Source of the DNA: Cupriavidus phytohabitans
Lineage (GTDB): Bacteria; Pseudomonadota; Gammaproteobacteria; Burkholderiales; Burkholderiaceae
Direction: 5' to 3'
NCBI RefSeq assembly: GCF_000426345.1
Contig: NZ_AUFE01000006.1
Location: forward strand, 124,001-188,000
Length of the DNA: 64,000 bases
Shown: piece by piece, positions 16,457 to 25,168 of the stretch
How positions within the stretch are numbered: the stretch's first letter is position 1
Layout of the letters: the number at the start of each line of letters is the position of its first letter
Notes under the pieces: model-generated
Told to the model about the DNA's origin: nothing
The model's database searches: none
What the model saw: the letters and a program-made list of their open reading frames with translations, nothing else
Position numbers and translations under genes: made by a program

Positions 16457-18743
16457 TTGCCACCTCCGGCATTTGGGTCACGGCTTCTTCCCGGTCCTCG
16501 TCTTCGGTATCGACATTGCGCGCCTGCGCCTGGTACAGCTTGAAGTAAGCGCCCTCGCGCAACAGCAACTCATCGTGGCTGCCGACTTCGACAATCTTGC
16601 CGCGGTCCATCACCACCAGGCGGTCGGCCTTGCGCAGTGTCGACAGCCGGTGCGCGATGGCGATGGTGGTACGGCCCTGCACCAGGTTGTCTAGCGCCTT
16701 CTGGATTTCCTTCTCGGTCTGCGTGTCCACCGACGACGTGGCCTCGTCCATGATCAGGATGCGCGGGTTGATCAGCAGCGCACGCGCGATCGAGATGCGC
16801 TGGCGCTCGCCGCCCGACAGGGCCTGGCCGCGTTCTCCTACCAGCGAGTCATAGCCGTGCGGCAGGCGCAGGATGAACTCGTGCGCGTGCGCGGCGCGCG
16901 CGGCGGCGATGATCTCCTCGCGCGTCGCATCGGGCTTGCCATAGGCGATGTTGTCGGCAATGGTGCCGAAGAACAGGAACGGCTCCTGCAGGACCAGGCC
17001 GATATGACGGCGATACTCGGACACCGGCAGCGAGCGGATATCGACGCCGTCGACACGGATCGCCCCTTCCGACACATCGTAGAAGCGGCAGATCAGGTTG
17101 ACCAGCGTGCTCTTGCCCGAGCCGCTGTGCCCGACGAGCCCGATCATCTCGCCCGGGGCGATCGACAGGTCCAGCCCGCAGATCACCGCCCGGTTGCCAT
17201 AGCGGAAGCCGAGGTCACGCATGTCGATGGCGCCTTCGACCTTGTCGAGCTTCGCCGGACGCACCGGCTCGGGCACGCTCGAGACATGGTCAAGGATGTC
17301 GAAGATCCGCTTGGCACCCGCCGCGGCCTTCTGCGTGACGGAAACGATGCGGCTCATCGAATCGAGGCGCGTATAGAAGCGGCTGATATAGGTCAGGAAG
17401 GCTACCAGCACGCCTACCGTGATGGCGCTGTGCGAGACCTGCCAGATGCCGAACACCCACACGATCAGCAACCCGATCTCGGTCAGCAGCGTCACGGTCG
17501 GCGTGAACAGCGACCATACCGCGTTGACGCGGTCGTTGATGGCGAGGTTATGCTTGTTGGCCTCGCGGAAGCGTGTCACTTCGCGCTTTTCCTGCGCAAA
17601 GGCCTTGACCACGCGGATGCCGGGGATGGTGTCGGCCAGCACATTGGTGATCTCCGACCAGATGCGGTCAATCTTCTCGAAGCCGTGCCGCAAGCGGTCG
17701 CGCACCAGATGGATCATCCAGGCGATGAACGGCAGCGGCACCAGCGTCACCAGCGCCAGCCAGGGGTTGATCGAAACCAGGATCACCGCCGTCATCACGA
17801 TCATCAGCACGTCGGTGGCAAAGTCCAGCAGGTGCAGCGACAGAAACACGCAGATGCGGTCACTTTCCGAGCCGATGCGGGCCATCAGGTCACCGGTACG
17901 CTTGCCGCCGAAATATTCGAGCGACAACTTAAGCAGATGTTCGTAGGTTGTTGTGCGCAAATCGGCACCGATGCGCTCGGATACGCGCGCCAGCAGATAG
18001 GTGCGCGCCCATCCCAGGCTCCATGCCACCAGCGCGGCGCCGAGCAGGCCGCTAAGGTACATGCGCACCAGGTCGTAGTCGATCGGCACCCCGTTCTGAT
18101 ACGGAATCAGCACCTTGTCCATCAGCGGCATGGTCAGGTACGGCGGTACCAGCGTGGCGCCGGTGGACAGCAGCGTCAGCATGAAACCGGCCAGCAGTTG
18201 CCAGCGGTAAGGCTGCGCAAAGCGCCACAGGCGCAGCAGCGCCCAGGTCGACGGCGGTGTTTCCAGCTCACGGTTGCACTGCGGGCACTCCTCATCATCC
18301 GGCGGCAGCGGCGCCTTGCAGGTCGGGCAGACCACTCCGCCTGACTCGCCCGCCCCGACCGCGGAAGCTGCGTCGCGCCGCGTTTCGAACTGGTCGGCCA
18401 GCCGCAGCGCGGCAGGATTGTAACCAAGCGTATATCGCCAACTGGCCAGCCGCCCGCCCGGCCCAGCCAGTTCGAGGGCCCCGACCCCCGCATGATCAGT
18501 ATGGGAAAGGCGCAGTTCGGGCGAGATGTTCCATTCCCGCACATTTTTTTCACCGGACGCGCGGGCGACGATGCGCTGGTCCGTCACAACCAGCCACCCT
18601 TGGGTAAAATGCAGCCTCGCGTCGAGGTCCAGCACCAGTCCGGCCAGGACGTTCTCACCGGGACGGAGCCACGTTCCGGATCCGGCACGCCAGGGCTCGT
18701 CGGAGGTGGGTGTGTTGAGGGCAGGCAGGGAGGACTGGGTCAT
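16446..18743 (-). CDS. ABC exporter with N-terminal PH-like and zinc-ribbon modules
   Basis: This 765-aa protein fuses several parts. The first ~130 residues (with TQGWLVVTDQRIVARA) look like a bacterial PH-type beta domain. A zinc ribbon follows, CPTCKAPLPPDDEECPQC, near residues 138-158. A six-helix ABC exporter membrane domain covers about 185-480, and the nucleotide-binding domain follows: Walker A GHSGSGKST near 537, signature LSGGERQR near 640, Walker B ILIMDEATSSVDT, and an H-loop in IAIAHRLSTL. It belongs to the homodimeric exporter class. The start at 18743 was chosen because upstream codons lie in the AT-rich divergent promoter region. Coupling to DUF1854 and divergence from cphA1 and cphA2 suggest a role in cyanophycin metabolism. 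The substrate is not known. Confidence 0.87.
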   Translation of the reverse strand: MTQSSLPALNTPTSDEPWRAGSGTWLRPGENVLAGLVLDLDARLHFTQGWLVVTDQRIVARASGEKNVREWNISPELRLSHTDHAGVGALELAGPGGRLASWRYTLGYNPAALRLADQFETRRDAASAVGAGESGGVVCPTCKAPLPPDDEECPQCNRELETPPSTWALLRLWRFAQPYRWQLLAGFMLTLLSTGATLVPPYLTMPLMDKVLIPYQNGVPIDYDLVRMYLSGLLGAALVAWSLGWARTYLLARVSERIGADLRTTTYEHLLKLSLEYFGGKRTGDLMARIGSESDRICVFLSLHLLDFATDVLMIVMTAVILVSINPWLALVTLVPLPFIAWMIHLVRDRLRHGFEKIDRIWSEITNVLADTIPGIRVVKAFAQEKREVTRFREANKHNLAINDRVNAVWSLFTPTVTLLTEIGLLIVWVFGIWQVSHSAITVGVLVAFLTYISRFYTRLDSMSRIVSVTQKAAAGAKRIFDILDHVSSVPEPVRPAKLDKVEGAIDMRDLGFRYGNRAVICGLDLSIAPGEMIGLVGHSGSGKSTLVNLICRFYDVSEGAIRVDGVDIRSLPVSEYRRHIGLVLQEPFLFFGTIADNIAYGKPDATREEIIAAARAAHAHEFILRLPHGYDSLVGERGQALSGGERQRISIARALLINPRILIMDEATSSVDTQTEKEIQKALDNLVQGRTTIAIAHRLSTLRKADRLVVMDRGKIVEVGSHDELLLREGAYFKLYQAQARNVDTEDEDREEAVTQMPEVANVH

Positions 18744-18996
18744 GGATGGCGCAGCGTGCAGCGTCCAGGGGGAAAGGACATAACTTGAAACAAATTTAGG
18801 CCGGGCGCGGACTGGCTGCCCGTGAATTCGCCCGCAGTATACATAACAGCGTAAATAACAGCGAACCGCGGGTCGTCCTGATGCACTGCACAAACACTTT
18901 TAATCGAAGAAAGTCAACCTGTACTAAGCTGTAACGTTATTGAAAGGTTAGGCTTCCATTTCTCGGGCGTTCCGCCCACTGCCTCAAGCAAATTCA
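18744..18996. other. Shared divergent promoter region of the cyanophycin locus
   Basis: This 253-bp region is AT-richer than its surroundings, especially 18840-18960. It separates the ABC/DUF1854 pair (minus) from cphA1-cphA2 (plus), so both units could be controlled together. No operator was recognised with confidence. Confidence 0.5.
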
Positions 18997-21633
18997 ATGA
19001 AAAAGAAGGACATTGAGATTTTCGATGTCATGTCGCTGCGCGGCCCGAATATGTGGACATATCGGCCCGTGCTGGAGGCGTGGGTCGATATCGGGGAACT
19101 GGAGGACTTTCCCTCCAACACGATTCCGGGGTTCTACGAGCGCCTGGCGGCATGGCTGCCCTCGCTGATCGAGCATCGCTGCAGTATCGGCGAGCGCGGC
19201 GGCTTCCTGCAGCGGCTGAAAGAAGGCACCTGGCCCGGCCATATCCTGGAACATGTGACGCTTGAGCTGCAGAACCTGGCGGGCATGCCCGGCGGCTTCG
19301 GCAAGGCGCGCGAGACCCCGGTGCGCGGCGTCTACAAGGTGATCGTCCGTGCCTGGCACGAGGAAGTCACCCGCGCCGCCCTGTTCAGCGCGCGCGATCT
19401 GGTCATGGCCGCGATCGAGGACCGTCCCTTCGACGTCGCCGCCGCCGTGGACCACCTGCGCCGCCTGGTCGACGAGCACTGCCTCGGCCCCAGCACCGCG
19501 TGCATCGTCGATGCGGCCGACGACCGGGACATCCCCGCCATCCGCCTGTCGGACGGCAACCTGGTCCAGCTGGGCTATGGCGCACGCCAGCGCCGCATCT
19601 GGACGGCCGAGACCGACCGGACCAGCGCCATCGGCGAAAGCATCTCGCGCGACAAAGACCTGACCAAGAGCTTGCTCGAGTCGTGCGGCGTGCCGGTGCC
19701 GGAAGGCCGCATGGTCGACTCGCCGCAAGACGCCTGGGACGCCGCCGAAGACATCGGCGTGCCGGTGGTGGTGAAGCCCTATGACGGCAACCACGGCCGC
19801 GGCGTCTTTACCAACCTGGTCACCCGCGAGGAGGTCGAGACCGCCTACGCGGTGGCGCTGGACGAAGGCAGCGGCGTCATCGTCGAGCGCTTCATTCCCG
19901 GTAACGAACACCGCCTGCTGGTGGTGGGCGGCCGCATGGTTGCCGCCGCGATGGGCGAGACTGCCTGCGTGGTCGGCGACGGCAAGTCCACCATCGACGA
20001 GCTGATCGAGCTGCAGATCAATTCCGATCCGCGCCGGGGCAGCACCGAAGACCATCCGCTGAACCGCGTGCGCCTGGATTCCGCCGCGCGCCTGGAGCTG
20101 AAGCGCCAGGGCATGGACGGCAGCTCGGTGCCGGCGGAAGGCCGCACCGTGCTGATCCAGCGCAACGGCAACGTTGCCTTCGACGTGACCGACCGCGTCC
20201 ACCCGAGCGTGGCCGCGCATGCGTCGCTGGCCGCGCGCGTGGTTGGGCTGGACATCGCCGGCGTGGATCTCGTGGCCGAGGACATCTCGCGCCCGCTGGC
20301 TGAACAGCGCGGCGCCATCGTCGAGGTCAACGCCGGTCCGGGCCTGCTGATGCACATCAAGCCGGCCGAAGGCACGCCGCGTCCGGTGGGCCGCGCCATC
20401 GTCAACCACCTGTTCCCCGAGTCCGAGCAGGACGACTGCGGCCGCATCCCGGTCGTCGGCGTGACCGGCACCAACGGCAAGACCGTGGTGGCGCGCCTGG
20501 TCGCGCGCCTGCTGCAGCTGTCTGGCAAGCATACCGGCCTGGCCTGCAGCGACGGCCTGTTCCTGGACCGCCGCCTGGTGCAGGGCGGCGACCGCGCCAA
20601 CTGGGACGCCGGCCACCGCATCCTGATGAACCGCGCGGTCGAGGCCGCCGTGTTCGAGAACGACAGCGGCAGCATCCTGTCCGAAGGCCTGGTCTATGAC
20701 CGCTGCCAGGTCGGCGTGGTCACCAACTTCGACCAGCCCGACCACCTCGGCGACTACTACGTCGAGGACGAGGACCGCATGTACAACGTGCTGCGCACGC
20801 AGGTGGACGTTGTGCTCAAGGACGGCGCCGCCGTGCTGAACGCGCGCGACGAGCGCCTGGTCGAGATGGCCGAGCTGTGCGACGGCGACGTGATCTTCTT
20901 CGGCCTGACGCCGGAGCTGCCCGCGATCATGTCGCACCGCGCCGCAGGCAAGCGCGCAGTGTATGTGCGCGAAGGCAAGATCGTGCTGGCCACCGGCAGC
21001 AAGGAAACGCCGCTCGTCGACGTGGCCGCGGTGCCGCTGACCTACGCCGGCCGCGTAGCATTCCAGGTCGAGAACGTGCTGGCGGCCGTGGCCGCGGGCT
21101 GGGCGCTGGGCATCTCCAACGACCTGATCCGCGCCGGCGTGGTGACCTTCGACGTCGGCCAGGTCGACGTGCCGGGCCGCTTCACGCTGTTCGAGCGCAA
21201 CGGCGCCACCGTGGTCGTCGACGACGCCCACAACGCGCCCGCGCTGGAAGCGCTGGCGGTCGCGCTGGACCGTTTCCCGTCCGAACGCCGCATGGTGGTT
21301 TACGGTGCCGGCGTGCAACGCCTCGATGAAGACCTGGTGCGTCAGGGCAAGGTGCTGGGCCAGCATTTCGACCGCGTCTTCCTGTGCGAAGACCGCAGCG
21401 TCAAGCGCGACCTTGCCGATGCCGAGGCGCGCGCGCTGCTCAAGCAAGGGCTGTACGAAGGCCGCCGCGTGACCAAGATCATCGACGAAGGCGCACGTGC
21501 CCAAGCCATCGAGACCGCACTCGGCCAGCTGGTGCCGGGCGACCTGCTGGTGCTGCAGTGCGACGAGGCCGCCACCGCGGCCACCGTCGACCTGGTGCAC
21601 CAGTGGATGGGCCAGCCTGCGCGCCGCGCCTGA
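18997..21633 (+). CDS. cphA: Cyanophycin synthetase (first copy)
   Basis: CphA (878 aa) polymerises aspartate and arginine into cyanophycin, a nitrogen-storage polymer, using ATP for each addition. The N-terminal domain (about 1-160) includes the family segment LRGPNMWTYRPVLEAWVDIG. The ATP-grasp domain (about 220-470) shows VVVKPYDGNHGRGVF and the metal-binding VEVNAGPGLLMH. The C-terminal Mur-ligase-like domain has the P-loop GTNGKTVV near 490 and DDAHNAPALEALA near 741. All three catalytic regions are intact. It is followed 43 bp later by a second cphA, and diverges from the ABC/DUF1854 unit. Two cphA genes are known from Cupriavidus necator. Confidence 0.97.
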   Translation: MKKKDIEIFDVMSLRGPNMWTYRPVLEAWVDIGELEDFPSNTIPGFYERLAAWLPSLIEHRCSIGERGGFLQRLKEGTWPGHILEHVTLELQNLAGMPGGFGKARETPVRGVYKVIVRAWHEEVTRAALFSARDLVMAAIEDRPFDVAAAVDHLRRLVDEHCLGPSTACIVDAADDRDIPAIRLSDGNLVQLGYGARQRRIWTAETDRTSAIGESISRDKDLTKSLLESCGVPVPEGRMVDSPQDAWDAAEDIGVPVVVKPYDGNHGRGVFTNLVTREEVETAYAVALDEGSGVIVERFIPGNEHRLLVVGGRMVAAAMGETACVVGDGKSTIDELIELQINSDPRRGSTEDHPLNRVRLDSAARLELKRQGMDGSSVPAEGRTVLIQRNGNVAFDVTDRVHPSVAAHASLAARVVGLDIAGVDLVAEDISRPLAEQRGAIVEVNAGPGLLMHIKPAEGTPRPVGRAIVNHLFPESEQDDCGRIPVVGVTGTNGKTVVARLVARLLQLSGKHTGLACSDGLFLDRRLVQGGDRANWDAGHRILMNRAVEAAVFENDSGSILSEGLVYDRCQVGVVTNFDQPDHLGDYYVEDEDRMYNVLRTQVDVVLKDGAAVLNARDERLVEMAELCDGDVIFFGLTPELPAIMSHRAAGKRAVYVREGKIVLATGSKETPLVDVAAVPLTYAGRVAFQVENVLAAVAAGWALGISNDLIRAGVVTFDVGQVDVPGRFTLFERNGATVVVDDAHNAPALEALAVALDRFPSERRMVVYGAGVQRLDEDLVRQGKVLGQHFDRVFLCEDRSVKRDLADAEARALLKQGLYEGRRVTKIIDEGARAQAIETALGQLVPGDLLVLQCDEAATAATVDLVHQWMGQPARRA

Positions 21634-21676
21634 AGCGGCGCCTGAACACAGCGCATTGAAGACACGGAACCATTCC

Positions 21677-24247
21677 ATGGAAGTCTCCCGTATCCGGGCC
21701 CTGCGGGGCCCGAACCTGTGGTGCCGCCACACCGCCGTTGAAGCGATCGTGGCCTGCCAGGACACCGCCGACATGCTGTCGGACCTGCCCGGCTTTGAAG
21801 ACCGGCTGCGCGCGCGCTTTCCCGAGATCGGGCCGCTGCGCCCGGACGAGGAATCGGGCGAACTCTCGCTCGCGCACGTCCTCGAAGTCGCCGCGCTGCG
21901 CCTGCAGGCGGCCGCCGGCTGCCCGGTCACATTCAGCCGCACCGCTCAGACGATCGAGCCCGGCACCTACCAGGTGATCGTGCAGTACAGCGAGGAAGAA
22001 GTCGGCCGGCTGGCATTCGAGCTGGCCGAGGTCCTGTGCCTGGCCGCGCGCGACGACACCGCCTTCGACCTGGCCGACGCGCTGCACCGCCTGCGCGAGC
22101 TGGACGAGGACGTGCGCCTGGGCCCCAGCACCGGCTCGATCGTCTACGCGGGCGTGGCCCGCGGCATCCCCTACCGGCGCCTGACGCAGGGCTCGATGGT
22201 GCAGTTCGGCTGGGGCAGCAAGCAGCGCCGCATCCAGGCTGCCGAAACCGACCGCACCAGCGCAGTGGCTGAATCGATTGCGCAGGACAAGGAACTGACC
22301 AAGAGCCTGCTGCACGCCGCCGGCGTGCCGGTGCCGCTGGGCCGCTCGGTGCGCAGCGCCGAGGAAGCCTGGGCCGCCGCGCAGGAGATCGACGCCCCGG
22401 TGGTGGTCAAGCCGCGCGACGGCAACCAGGGCAAGGGCGTGGCGGTGCGCATCCGCACCCGCGAGGAGGTGATGACGGCCTACGAGGTTGCCGCGGACAT
22501 CAGCTCCGACGTGATCGTCGAGCGCTACATCCCGGGCCATGACTTCCGCCTGCTGGTGGTGGGCAAGCAACTGGTGGCGGCCGCGCGCCGCGACCCGCCC
22601 CAGGTCACCGGCGACGGCGTGCACACCGTGCGCGAGCTGGTCGAGGAAGTGAACCGCGACCCGCGCCGCGGCGAGGGCCATGCCACCTCCCTGACCAAGA
22701 TCCGTTTCGACGATATCGCGCTGGCGGTGCTGGCCAAGCAGCACCTGACCGCCGATTCCGTGCCGGCCAAGGGCACGCGCGTGGTACTGCGCAACAACGC
22801 CAACCTGTCCACCGGCGGCAGCGCCACCGACGTGACCGACGACGTCCACCCGGACATCGCCGCGCGCGCCGTGGCCGCGGCGCAGATGGTGGGCCTGGAC
22901 ATCGCCGGCGTCGACGCGGTGTGCGAGACCATGCTCAAGCCGTTCGAGGAACAGGCCGGCGGCATCGTCGAGGTCAACGCCGCGCCGGGCCTGCGCATGC
23001 ACCTGCAGCCATCGTACGGCAAGGGCCGCGCGGTGGGCGAGGCGATCATCTCGACCATGTTCTCCGATGGCGACGATGGCCGCATCCCGGTGGTGGCCGT
23101 GTCCGGCACCAACGGCAAGACCACGACCGTGCGCCTGATCACCCATATCATGGCCACCAGCGGCCTGCGCATGGGCATGACCGGCACCGACGGCGTCTAT
23201 ATCCAGGGCGAGCGCATCGACACCGGCGACTGCAGCGGCCCGCGCAGCGCCCGCAACGTGCTGCTGCACCCCGATGTCGACGCGGCCGTTTTTGAAACCG
23301 CGCGAGGCGGCCTGCTGCGGGAAGGCCTGGCCTTCGACCGTTGCGACGTGGCCGTGGTGACCAATGTCGGCGAAGGCGACCACCTGGGCCTGTCGTACAT
23401 CAATTCGGTGGAAGACCTGGCGGTGCTCAAGAGCGTGATCGTGCAGAACGTCGCGCCGCACGGCACGGCCGTCCTCAATGCCGCCGACCCGATGGTGGTG
23501 CGCATGGCCGATGCCTGTCCCGGCGGCGTGACCTTCTTCGCGCACGACCCCAACCAGCCGGCGATGGCCACGCACCGCGCTCAGGGCAAGCGCGTGGTCT
23601 TTGTCGACGGTGCCGAGATCGTGGCCGCCGAAGGCGACACCGAGGTGCGCCTGGCGCTGGCGGAGATTCCGCTGACGCGCAACGGCACCATCGGCTTCCA
23701 GGTCGAGAACGCGATGTCGTCGATCGCCGCCACGTGGGCGCTGGGCATCGACTGGGCCATCATCCGCCGCGGCCTGGCTACCTTCGTCAATGACGCCGCG
23801 ACGGCTCCCGGCCGCTTCAACGTGTTCGACTACAAGGGCGCCATGCTGATCGCCGACTATGGCCACAACCCGGACGCGATCCAGGCATTGTGCAACGCGG
23901 TCGAGACCATGCCGGCCGGCCGCCGCCTGGTCGTGATCAGCGGTGCCGGCGACCGCCGCGACGAGGACATCCGCCGGCAGACGCAGATCCTTGGCGGCGT
24001 GTTTGACGAAGTGGTGCTGTACCAGGACCAGTGCCAGCGCGGGCGTGCCGACGGCGAGGTGCTGGCGCTGCTGCGCGAAGGCCTGCAGGGGGCGCAGCGC
24101 ACGAGCCAGGTCGAGGAAATCCGCGGCGAATTCCTGGCCATCGACACCGCGTTGTCGCACCTGAAGCCGGGCGACCTGTGCCTGGTCCTGGTGGACCAGG
24201 TGGAAGAGGCGCTGGGGCATATTGCGGGGCGGATCGCGCAGGGTTAA
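21677..24247 (+). CDS. cphA: Cyanophycin synthetase (second copy)
   Basis: This 856-aa paralogue has the same three-part layout. The N-terminus has IRALRGPNLWCRHTAVEAIV. The ATP-grasp part has VVVKPRDGNQGKGVAV and VEVNAAPGLRMH. The Mur-ligase part has SGTNGKTTTVRLI, with the P-loop near 476, and ADYGHNPDAI near 727. Unlike the first copy it has the canonical GKTT P-loop and the GH-N-P Mur signature. The start at 21677 (MEVSRIRALR) aligns with the first copy. The two genes may encode enzymes with different primer or residue preference, or subunits of a mixed complex, as reported for some two-gene systems. It ends before a convergent terminator region. Confidence 0.95.
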   Translation: MEVSRIRALRGPNLWCRHTAVEAIVACQDTADMLSDLPGFEDRLRARFPEIGPLRPDEESGELSLAHVLEVAALRLQAAAGCPVTFSRTAQTIEPGTYQVIVQYSEEEVGRLAFELAEVLCLAARDDTAFDLADALHRLRELDEDVRLGPSTGSIVYAGVARGIPYRRLTQGSMVQFGWGSKQRRIQAAETDRTSAVAESIAQDKELTKSLLHAAGVPVPLGRSVRSAEEAWAAAQEIDAPVVVKPRDGNQGKGVAVRIRTREEVMTAYEVAADISSDVIVERYIPGHDFRLLVVGKQLVAAARRDPPQVTGDGVHTVRELVEEVNRDPRRGEGHATSLTKIRFDDIALAVLAKQHLTADSVPAKGTRVVLRNNANLSTGGSATDVTDDVHPDIAARAVAAAQMVGLDIAGVDAVCETMLKPFEEQAGGIVEVNAAPGLRMHLQPSYGKGRAVGEAIISTMFSDGDDGRIPVVAVSGTNGKTTTVRLITHIMATSGLRMGMTGTDGVYIQGERIDTGDCSGPRSARNVLLHPDVDAAVFETARGGLLREGLAFDRCDVAVVTNVGEGDHLGLSYINSVEDLAVLKSVIVQNVAPHGTAVLNAADPMVVRMADACPGGVTFFAHDPNQPAMATHRAQGKRVVFVDGAEIVAAEGDTEVRLALAEIPLTRNGTIGFQVENAMSSIAATWALGIDWAIIRRGLATFVNDAATAPGRFNVFDYKGAMLIADYGHNPDAIQALCNAVETMPAGRRLVVISGAGDRRDEDIRRQTQILGGVFDEVVLYQDQCQRGRADGEVLALLREGLQGAQRTSQVEEIRGEFLAIDTALSHLKPGDLCLVLVDQVEEALGHIAGRIAQG

Positions 24248-24263
24248 TTCAATTCCGCCGGTG

Positions 24264-24297
24264 GTTTGCTCCCCTCTCCCATAAAAGGGGAGCAAAC
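24264..24297. repeat. Hairpin of the CTCCCCTCTCCC family, copy 1
   Basis: A perfect 11-bp inverted repeat, GTTTGCTCCCC with GGGGAGCAAAC, encloses TCTCCCATAAAA. It lies just after cphA2. Related sequences occur at 56483-56514 and 59917-59946, always beyond gene 3' ends. Confidence 0.75.
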
Positions 24298-24324
24298 ACG
24301 CGCAATCTGAGCTTCCTCAGCAAC

Positions 24325-24356
24325 AAAAAGGCCAGTTCCGCAGAACTGGCCTTTTT
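24325..24356. terminator. Bidirectional rho-independent terminator
   Basis: AAAAAGGCCAGTTC / GAACTGGCCTTTTT with loop CGCA. The A and T tracts on both sides allow it to end both cphA2 (plus) and the permease gene (minus), which converge here. Confidence 0.93.
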
Positions 24357-24375
24357 GCGTGTAGGAAGGCTGATC

Positions 24376-25035
24376 TCAATGCCTCGCCGGCAACGACAAC
24401 CGCCGCTCCAGCATATGCTGCAGCCCTGACAACCCCGTGCTCAACACCCAGTAGATCGCCGCCACCGCCAGGTACAGCGGCAAGGGCTGGTACGTCGCCG
24501 CGATGACCTCCTGCGCGGTGCGCAGCAGTTCCGTCACCGTGATCACCGACACCAGCGACGTATCCTTGATCAGGCTGATCAGGCTGTTCGACAAACTCGG
24601 CACCGCCAGCCGCAGCGCCTGCGGGCCCACCACGTAGCGCAGCGCCTGCGCCGGCGTCAGTCCCAGGCTGTACGCCGCCAGCCATTGTCCGCGCGCCACG
24701 CCCAGGATGGCGCCGCGCATGCTTTCCGACAGGTACGCCCCCACGTTCAGGCTCAGCGTCAGCACGCCGGCCGGCGTGGGCTCCAGCGCGATGCCGACAC
24801 CCGGCAGTCCGTAGTACACGACAAAGATCTGCACCAGCAGCGGCGTGCCGCGCATGATGCTGACATAGGTGCGCGCCACCGCCTTGAGCGGGCGGCTGTG
24901 GCTGATGCCCATCAGCGCCACCACGGTGCCGATCACCAGCCCGAACAGCATCGACCACAATGCGAACTTGATGGTCAGCAGCGTACCCTGCAGCAGCACG
25001 GGCAGGGAATCGATGACAAGCTGGAGAGCGGACAT
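24376..25035 (-). CDS. Polar amino acid ABC transporter permease
   Basis: This 219-aa inner-membrane permease is of the HisM/TcyB type. It starts with the family segment LPVLLQGTLLTIKFALWSM. It has several hydrophobic helices, SIMRGTPLLVQIFVVYYGLP, and the EAA-type cytoplasmic loop ARGQWLAAYSLGLTPAQALRYVVGPQALR. The SLIKDTSLVSVIT segment is typical of cystine and polar amino acid permeases. It pairs with the binding protein just upstream on the same strand. No ATP-binding gene follows; only a terminator and convergent cphA2 lie downstream, so the ATPase must come from elsewhere. Confidence 0.93.
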   Translation of the reverse strand: MSALQLVIDSLPVLLQGTLLTIKFALWSMLFGLVIGTVVALMGISHSRPLKAVARTYVSIMRGTPLLVQIFVVYYGLPGVGIALEPTPAGVLTLSLNVGAYLSESMRGAILGVARGQWLAAYSLGLTPAQALRYVVGPQALRLAVPSLSNSLISLIKDTSLVSVITVTELLRTAQEVIAATYQPLPLYLAVAAIYWVLSTGLSGLQHMLERRLSLPARH

Positions 25036-25129
25036 GGGCGTGACGGCGGACTAAAGGTAAGAAAACAAAGCGGCGCGGCAGCCATGCAGGCCGCCGCGCC
25101 GCGACATGATACCGCCCGGCTCGCTGGCC

Positions 25130-25168
25130 GGCTTACTTGATCGGCTTACTTGATCGGCTTACTTGACC
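25130..25168. repeat. Three tandem 13-bp copies at a gene stop
   Basis: GGCTTACTTGATC occurs at 25130-25142 and 25143-25155, with a 12/13 match at 25156-25168. Each copy carries TTA (a minus-strand TAA). Because 13 is one more than a multiple of three, the three TAA codons (25133, 25146, 25159) fall in all three minus-strand frames. Confidence 0.88.

Noticed and set aside
18994-24295. Very long open frames (over 900 codons) antisense to both cphA genes
   Set aside because: They mirror the GC-rich codon pattern of the real genes, are rich in His, Gln, Arg, Ala and Val, and have no recognisable domains. The plus-strand genes have clear cyanophycin synthetase motifs.
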